Assembly (NCBI GenBank): GCA_023434265.1
Contig: JAEYTA010000001.1
Span: forward strand, 1 to 35,192
Direction of reading: 5' to 3'
DNA length: 35,192 bases
From: Pseudomonadota bacterium
GTDB lineage: Bacteria; Pseudomonadota; Alphaproteobacteria; Caulobacterales; Caulobacteraceae
In this document: positions 31,038 through 35,192 of the stretch, in pieces
How the letters are laid out: the number at the start of each line of letters is the position of its first letter
Position numbering within the stretch: the first letter of the stretch is position 1
Position numbers and translations under genes: made by a program
Notes under the pieces: model-generated
What the model was told of the DNA's origin: nothing
Seen by the model: the letters and a program-made list of their open reading frames with translations, nothing else
Databases searched by the model: none

Positions 31038-31571
31038 CTAGCTCTCCGGCGCCGGCTCCGGCCCCAGCAGCCGCCTCAGCATCGGCCACACCCGCGCCAT
31101 GGCCGACAGGAAGCCGATCACCGTCGAAACCCACTGGAACAGGCTCCAGATCCAGCCGAACACGTCGCCCTCGCCGAAGGCCTGTCCGATCGGGAACAGC
31201 ACCCGCGCCACGCCGATCTGGAAGCCGGCGTAGGCCTCCGAATACTCGATCGACCGGTCGGCGAAGAAGGCGATGGCCACCGCCGCGGACACCGGGGCCC
31301 ACAGGAGCGGCAGGACGAGCAGCAGGGCCAGCAGCAGCACCAGCAGCTTCGTGCCCAGGGTCTGGCGCGAGGACATCAGGGTGGCGACCACGCCGCCGCC
31401 CAGCGCCACCGCGGTGGCCGCCAGCATCGGCGGCAGCACGGTGTCGGCCGCCGCCATCAGGTCCGCGAAGAACAGGCCGATGAGGATCGCCACGCCCGAC
31501 AGCAGGAAGGCCCCGACCCACAGGGCGGCGTACTGGCCCAGCCGGCGCTTGAGATGGGCGAGGTCGATCAT
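31038..31571 (-). CDS. Membrane protein of unknown function
   Basis: A 177-residue integral membrane protein. It opens with MIDLAHLKRRLGQYAALWVG, and hydrophobic segments follow at about 18-38 (ALWVGAFLLSGVAILIGLFF), 45-65, 72-95 (LLVLLLALLLVLPLLWAPV) and 125-155, so four or so helices are likely. No family is recognised. A longer start at 31607 adds 12 residues; neither start has a clear ribosome site, and 31571 gives the more natural N-terminus. It converges with the GH16 gene (7-base gap) and lies 58 bases after the small membrane-peptide gene. Confidence 0.7.
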   Translation of the reverse strand: MIDLAHLKRRLGQYAALWVGAFLLSGVAILIGLFFADLMAAADTVLPPMLAATAVALGGGVVATLMSSRQTLGTKLLVLLLALLLVLPLLWAPVSAAVAIAFFADRSIEYSEAYAGFQIGVARVLFPIGQAFGEGDVFGWIWSLFQWVSTVIGFLSAMARVWPMLRRLLGPEPAPES

Positions 31572-31629
31572 CGGGACAGGATGCGCCCGCCGCCCGCCCC
31601 TGTCCATTGGTTGAACGGCGGTCGCGCAA

Positions 31630-31794
31630 TCAGGCCGGGTCGTCCCCGGAGCGGGGCTTCTCCTCGGGCCAGGGCGAGAACACCTCGGCGATCACATTGT
31701 CCACTCGCGCCGACTTCAGGGCGGCGGCGATGGCGAGGACGGTCAGGACGGCGAAGACGGCGCAGGTCAGCAGTGCGAGGGCGAGGCCCATCAT
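31630..31794 (-). CDS. 54-residue single-pass membrane peptide
   Basis: ATG 31794 to TGA (complement of 31630-31632) encodes 54 residues: MMGLALALLTCAVFAVLTVL, a strong hydrophobic segment extending to about residue 25, then a polar tail with SARVDNVIAEVFSPWPEEK and an acidic end. GGAG lies seven bases before the ATG. Its GC3 bias, good ribosome site and typical small-membrane-protein layout make it credible. No family is recognised. It is followed on the same strand by the membrane protein at 31038-31571, with which it may be co-transcribed. Three phased 9-bp direct repeats precede it. Confidence 0.62.
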   Translation of the reverse strand: MMGLALALLTCAVFAVLTVLAIAAALKSARVDNVIAEVFSPWPEEKPRSGDDPA

Positions 31795-31841
31795 CACGAC
31801 TCTCCGGTAGATCAGGCTGGAGGCGCGCGTCGGGGCTCGGC

Positions 31842-31890
31842 GGCGGACGGCGCGCGGCTTGGCGGACGGGGACGGCCGGGCGGCGGACGG
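31842..31890. repeat. Three 9-bp direct repeats, helically phased
   Basis: GGCGGACGG occurs at 31842-31850, 31861-31869 and 31882-31890, 19 and 21 bases apart, that is about two helical turns. They lie 48-96 bases upstream of the membrane-peptide start. This spacing would let a protein bind the same DNA face three times, but GC-rich chance similarity is possible. Confidence 0.45.
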
Positions 31891-31901
31891 CCGGCGATCT
31901 T

Positions 31902-31929
31902 CCCTGTTCCGGCCCCCGCCGGAACAGGG
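31902..31929. repeat. Perfect 11-bp inverted repeat
   Basis: CCCTGTTCCGG (31902-31912) and its exact complement (31919-31929) are separated by CCCCCG. It stands in the 253-base gap between the membrane-peptide gene and the HxlR-type gene. No T run follows on either strand. A second perfect hairpin (31954-31968, GGGGCC around GGG) follows. It may be a terminator, an operator or a structured RNA. Nothing else in the gap is recognisable. Confidence 0.6.
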
Positions 31930-32047
31930 TTCAGACCCTTCGGATCAGACGCAGGGGCCGGGGGCCCCGGACATGCAATTGCCGGTACATGCCCACGATG
32001 TTGACCCGGGGTGCAGGGAAGTCAAACCACTGCGACCTTATGCGCCT

Positions 32048-32743
32048 TCACCGACGCTCGGGGCGTTCGGCCTTCGGCGGCAGTTCGAACCAGCTGGCGA
32101 AGCGCAGAAAGGCGGCGAGGTCGCCCTCGATGCGCAGGCTCTCCCGCGCCCGGGCCTCGGCTTCGGCGGGGTCGCCGTAGATCACCGCGGCCACCGCCTC
32201 GGGCGTCCCCTCGACCACCACCGTCGCCCCCTCCGGGATGGTCCGCTCGACCCTCAGCTCGCGATCCGCGACACAGGCCCGGAAGGTGGTCTCGCCGAAA
32301 CGGAAGCCCACCGCCAGCAGGGCGTCGCCCGCCTTCGCCGGATCGAACATGGTCCGCAAGGACAGCATCATCGACACCGGGCTGAGCGGCAGGCTCGGGT
32401 CGTGGTCCGGAGAGCGGGCGGCCCAACGGCCAAGGGTGCAGATCACCGCCTCCGCCTCTCGCCCCCAAGGCGTCAGATCGTAGACCTGCACCGAGGCCGG
32501 CGGCGGCAAGCGCCGGCGGGTCACGACGCCCGCCGCCTCCAGGCTCTCCAGCCGCTGGGTCAGCACATTGGCGCTCAGACCGCACAGGTCCGCGCGCAGG
32601 TCGCCGAACCGTCGCGGCCCGAGCATCAGTTCCCGCACCACCAGCAGGGCCCAGCGTTCTCCCAGAAGGTCCAGCCCGAGCGCGGCTCCGCAGGCGTCGT
32701 GATAGCGCCGCGGCGGCTTGGTGGTTACTTTTTCTAACTTCAT
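32048..32743 (-). CDS. HxlR-family regulator with SCP2-like C-terminal domain
   Basis: A 231-residue two-domain transcription regulator. The N-terminal HxlR winged helix has Cys18 and the signature LGLDLLGERWALLVVRELML (residues about 22-41), RFGDLRADLCGLSANVLTQRL and AGVVTRRRLPPPASVQVYDLTPWG. The C-terminal 100 residues (from about 125) match SCP2-like sterol-carrier domains, which may bind a hydrophobic ligand. The gene has no ribosome site at its start; ATG 32743 fits a leaderless message, eight bases after a -10-like TATCTA. ATG 32752 is possible. It is divergent from the VOC gene. Confidence 0.85.
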   Translation of the reverse strand: MKLEKVTTKPPRRYHDACGAALGLDLLGERWALLVVRELMLGPRRFGDLRADLCGLSANVLTQRLESLEAAGVVTRRRLPPPASVQVYDLTPWGREAEAVICTLGRWAARSPDHDPSLPLSPVSMMLSLRTMFDPAKAGDALLAVGFRFGETTFRACVADRELRVERTIPEGATVVVEGTPEAVAAVIYGDPAEAEARARESLRIEGDLAAFLRFASWFELPPKAERPERR

Positions 32744-32780
32744 AGTTGACATAGATAACACGAAGGCGCACACCCTCCAA
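32743..32780 (-). promoter_or_regulatory. Probable leaderless promoter of the HxlR gene
   Basis: On the minus strand, TTGGAG (complement of 32775-32780), 17 bases, and TATCTA (complement of 32752-32757), preceded by a TG as in extended -10 elements, end eight bases before ATG 32743. The region is strikingly AT-rich for this genome, and AACT/AGTT around TCAT forms a small inverted repeat at 32736-32747, a possible autoregulatory site. Confidence 0.45.
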
Positions 32781-32816
32781 CACCGCCCCGACGCGGGGCT
32801 CCGCCGGAGAGGCGTC

Positions 32817-33317
32817 ATGAGCGAGAAGATCGTTCCCTGCATCTGGTACGACCTGGGTCAGGCCCGGGCCGCCGCCGAGTTCTACGTGTCGCTCGGCCTG
32901 CCCGACAGCCGCATCGACCAGGTCCGGCAAAGCCCCGCCGACAATCCGTCCAGCCCCGAGGGCGCCGAGCTCGTGGTCGAGTTCACCCTCGCCGGCCGCC
33001 CCTACATGGCTCTCAACGGCGGGCCTCAGTTCCCGCAGACCGAGGCCGTCTCCTTCATGGTCCTGACCGACGACCAGGCGGAAACCGACCGCCTGTGGAA
33101 CGCCATCATCAGCGACGGTGGGCAGGAGAGCTACTGCGGCTGGTGCAAGGATCGCTGGGGCGTCAGCTGGCAGATCACGCCGCGTCGCCTGATGGCCTTC
33201 TACGACGACCCCGACCCGGCGCGTTCGCGGGCCGCGTTCCAGGCCATGCTGAAGATGCGCAAGATCGATATCGCGACCCTGGAAGCCGCCGCCGACGCGG
33301 CTTCCCAAGGGGCGTGA
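32817..33317 (+). CDS. VOC family protein (PhnB-like)
   Basis: A 166-residue protein of the PhnB-like VOC group. MSEKIVPCIWYDLGQARAAA opens it, FYVSLGLPDSRI follows, PYMALNGGPQFPQTEAVSFM is in the middle and YCGWCKDRWGVSWQITPRRL is the family motif at the end, then a helical tail with MLKMRKIDIATLE. Its activity is unknown; many members act without a known substrate. ATG 32817 has GGAGAGG upstream. It is divergent from the HxlR-SCP2 regulator, so that regulator is a likely controller, and the DUF1428 gene follows after 83 bases. Confidence 0.87.
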   Translation: MSEKIVPCIWYDLGQARAAAEFYVSLGLPDSRIDQVRQSPADNPSSPEGAELVVEFTLAGRPYMALNGGPQFPQTEAVSFMVLTDDQAETDRLWNAIISDGGQESYCGWCKDRWGVSWQITPRRLMAFYDDPDPARSRAAFQAMLKMRKIDIATLEAAADAASQGA

Positions 33318-33400
33318 GCCGAGGACCCGAACCGTCCCGCCCCTCCCCTGCCCTTACCGACCACTCGACCGCGACCAACCTCGAACCCGGAGCTTTTCCA

Positions 33401-33754
33401 ATGAGCTACATCACCGGCTTTCTCCTCCCCGTCCCGGCCTCCAAGAAGGAGGCCTACATCGAGTCCGCCCGCAAATCCTGGCCGTTGTTCCAGAAGTACG
33501 GCGCCCTCGAGCAGGTCGAGACCTGGGGCGAGGATGTCCCGGCCGGCAAGGTCACCGGCTTCGACCTCGCCGTGAAGAAGGAGGCCGACGAAGAGGTGGT
33601 CTTCTCCTGGCTGCGCTGGCCGGATCGCGCCACCGCGGACAAATGCTTCGCCGAGATGATGAACGATCCCGACTTCGACGGCATGGACATGCCCTTCGAC
33701 GGCAAGCGCATGATGTGGGGTGGTTTCGCCCCCATCTTCGAAGGCAAGGCCTGA
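33401..33754 (+). CDS. DUF1428 family protein (YbaA-like)
   Basis: A 117-residue protein of the DUF1428 family (E. coli YbaA). It has the ferredoxin-like alpha-beta pattern: MSYITGFLLPVPASKKEAYI, GALEQVETWGEDVPAGKVT, EVVFSWLRWPDRATADKCFA and MPFDGKRMMWGGFAPIFE are all conserved family blocks. No catalytic function is established. ATG 33401 is chosen as the start because it exactly fits the family; the frame is open upstream by chance. A strong terminator follows, so it ends the transcript shared with the VOC gene. Confidence 0.9.
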   Translation: MSYITGFLLPVPASKKEAYIESARKSWPLFQKYGALEQVETWGEDVPAGKVTGFDLAVKKEADEEVVFSWLRWPDRATADKCFAEMMNDPDFDGMDMPFDGKRMMWGGFAPIFEGKA

Positions 33755-33775
33755 CCTTTTTCCCGGTGGCGGAAG

Positions 33776-33803
33776 GGGGCGGCTCTCCGGAGCCGCCCCT
33801 TTG
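33776..33803 (+). terminator. Rho-independent terminator after the DUF1428 gene
   Basis: A perfect 10-bp stem (33776-33785 with 33790-33799, loop TCCG) is followed by TTT on the plus strand, 21 bases past the DUF1428 stop. The T run is short, so it is moderately strong; the convergent extensin gene ends 14 bases farther on. Confidence 0.72.
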
Positions 33804-33816
33804 CGCGTTCCCGACC

Positions 33817-34566
33817 TCAGCGGCAGAAGCGCGTGTCGGTCGCCTCGAGGTGCAGATGGTCCCGATGCACGGCGTTGTAGTCGGGGCTCAGGACCGTGCC
33901 GAAGATGCGGCAGGCGTCGTCGCGGATGCGGCGCAGGAAGCGCGCCTCCGGCCCGTCGCCGCTCCAGTCGTCCGTCAGGCTGATCCGGCGGCCGTCTCGC
34001 AGCCTCACCCCCGCCACGTCCAGCGCGGCCGCCTGCGAATGGGCGCTGATGCGGGTGCTGCCGACGCCGTTGTTCACATTGCGGCAGGCGTAAGCGCCGA
34101 AGTGGTCGATCTGGACCACGTCCGAGCCGAGAATCTCCCGCGCCGCCGGCTCCAGCGACTGCCGCCGCCAGACGCTGACGGCCAGGGCCAGGCGGCAGGT
34201 CATGGCCGGCTGAGCGGGGCTCATCCGCGCCACCGTGCCCATGTCGGCGCCCAGCAGCCCGGCCTGGATCTGGTGACACGTCTCGCCGAAGACCTGGTCC
34301 GCCCGCGGACTGAAGGCGACCCGCGCCGCCGTCAGCTCCGCCACGCACCGGCTCAGGTCCTCGCTTTCGCGCAGAACCGCCGTGCGCGTTTCGCCGTCGA
34401 TCGGCCGGTCGATCAGCCCGCCGACCAGCGGCGCCTCCGGCCGGCCCGGCACGTAGGGGGTCGGGCCGGGGCGCGGCGCATCCGGCAGCATGGGACTGCA
34501 GGCCGCCGCCAGCGCCGCCGTTCCGGCGAGAAGGAGGGCTCGGAAGGGTCCCGCGCGCGACGTCAT
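33817..34566 (-). CDS. Extensin-like family lipoprotein
   Basis: A 249-residue lipoprotein of the bacterial extensin-like family. The signal peptide ends in LAAAC (lipobox, Cys23), then a Pro-rich linker. The conserved domain has CRLALAVSVWRRQSLEPAARE, the Zn-ligand-like HFGAYACRNVN and AHSQAAALDVAGVRLRDGR, and ends with HRDHLHLEATDTRFC. The H-x6-D-V and HRDHLHLE residues resemble the metal site of D-Ala-D-Ala peptidase-like (M15/LAS) enzymes, so a role in peptidoglycan is plausible. It converges with the DUF1428 gene and has rpoD upstream, 98 bases away. Confidence 0.85.
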   Translation of the reverse strand: MTSRAGPFRALLLAGTAALAAACSPMLPDAPRPGPTPYVPGRPEAPLVGGLIDRPIDGETRTAVLRESEDLSRCVAELTAARVAFSPRADQVFGETCHQIQAGLLGADMGTVARMSPAQPAMTCRLALAVSVWRRQSLEPAAREILGSDVVQIDHFGAYACRNVNNGVGSTRISAHSQAAALDVAGVRLRDGRRISLTDDWSGDGPEARFLRRIRDDACRIFGTVLSPDYNAVHRDHLHLEATDTRFCR

Positions 34567-34621
34567 GCGGGGACGCTAGCTGATTCCCGCATCGGCCCGC
34601 TTCACAAGCCCGCCAGTGCGC

Positions 34622-34655
34622 GAAAAGAAGGGGCGGCCCCTGCGGAGCCGCCCCT
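34622..34655 (-). terminator. Rho-independent terminator of rpoD
   Basis: A 9-bp stem (34629-34637 with 34647-34655, 9-base loop) is followed on the minus strand by TTCTTTTCG (complement of 34620-34628), ten bases past the rpoD stop. It has the normal layout of an intrinsic terminator. Confidence 0.78.
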
Positions 34656-34664
34656 GAATTCGCC

Positions 34665-35192
<528 letters not shown>

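Noticed and set aside
32746..32774. Plus-strand promoter with TTGACA at 32746 for the VOC gene
   Set aside because: The -35 is perfect, but no -10-like hexamer lies 16 to 18 bases on (CACACC there).

Overview
The window is a GC-rich chromosomal stretch from an alphaproteobacterium of the Caulobacterales, most like Brevundimonas or Caulobacter. The pointers are a MucR/Ros regulator set between DUF2336 genes, a fliI-fliJ flagellar pair, the order sfsA-map-radC and bolA...grxD...rpsD, Tat- and lipobox-bearing hydrolases, and GANTC (CcrM-type) sites near some starts. This placement is by recognition, not by alignment. There is no phage, transposon, CRISPR array, rRNA or tRNA that I can see; it is ordinary core/accessory chromosome with very dense coding, many GTGA/ATGA/TGATG overlaps and unusually short spacers.

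Layout. (1) 1-3271: the end of an unknown gene, a DUF2336 gene, mucR on the opposite strand with its own terminator, and a second DUF2336 gene. (2) 3316-7318: cysK, divergent from fliI-fliJ, with a Tat-lipoprotein GH10 xylanase overlapping the end of fliJ. (3) 7315-11991: a CinA/MoaB-type protein on the minus strand, then sfsA, map, radC, a Tat-exported glycosylasparaginase and a GNAT acetyltransferase, the last three linked by 4-base overlaps. (4) 12049-14082: bolA, a degenerate aldo/keto reductase, the CGFS glutaredoxin grxD and a hotdog thioesterase, an Fe-S-trafficking type neighbourhood. (5) 14088-18140, minus strand: TonB-like secreted protein, lipoprotein, rpsD, secreted unknown, metallo-beta-lactamase-fold lipoprotein and superoxide dismutase. 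(6) 18296-23087: a His-rich lipoprotein, a DUF4350-type protein, then the glutathione formaldehyde-detoxification group (frmA, TonB-like protein, two VOC proteins, fghA, 78-aa protein). (7) 23487-28206: a sirtuin, a compound palindromic repeat, then a minus-strand run GST, S1/P1 nuclease, TPR-sulfotransferase and TrmJ-type methyltransferase. (8) 28269-31794: 3D-domain protein, secreted unknown, DUF962 protein, GH16 glucanase, membrane protein and a 54-residue membrane peptide. (9) 32048-35192: HxlR-SCP2 regulator divergent from a VOC and a DUF1428 protein, an extensin-like lipoprotein, and the C-terminal part of rpoD running off the window.

How the genes work together. frmA and fghA catalyse consecutive steps of glutathione-dependent formaldehyde oxidation. 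bolA and grxD are known partners in [2Fe-2S] handling. FliI and FliJ belong to the flagellar export apparatus. The GH10 and GH16 enzymes, both lipoproteins, fit a plant-polymer-using lifestyle. The points most worth a second look are the palindromic repeat that encodes the tail of TrmJ, the AKR that has lost most of its catalytic tetrad between bolA and grxD, three convergent gene pairs that each share one CTAG as both stop codons, a sirtuin and a MucR with reduced zinc ligands, a short membrane-peptide gene preceded by phased direct repeats, and a probable leaderless HxlR gene. I found no clear new multi-gene system.
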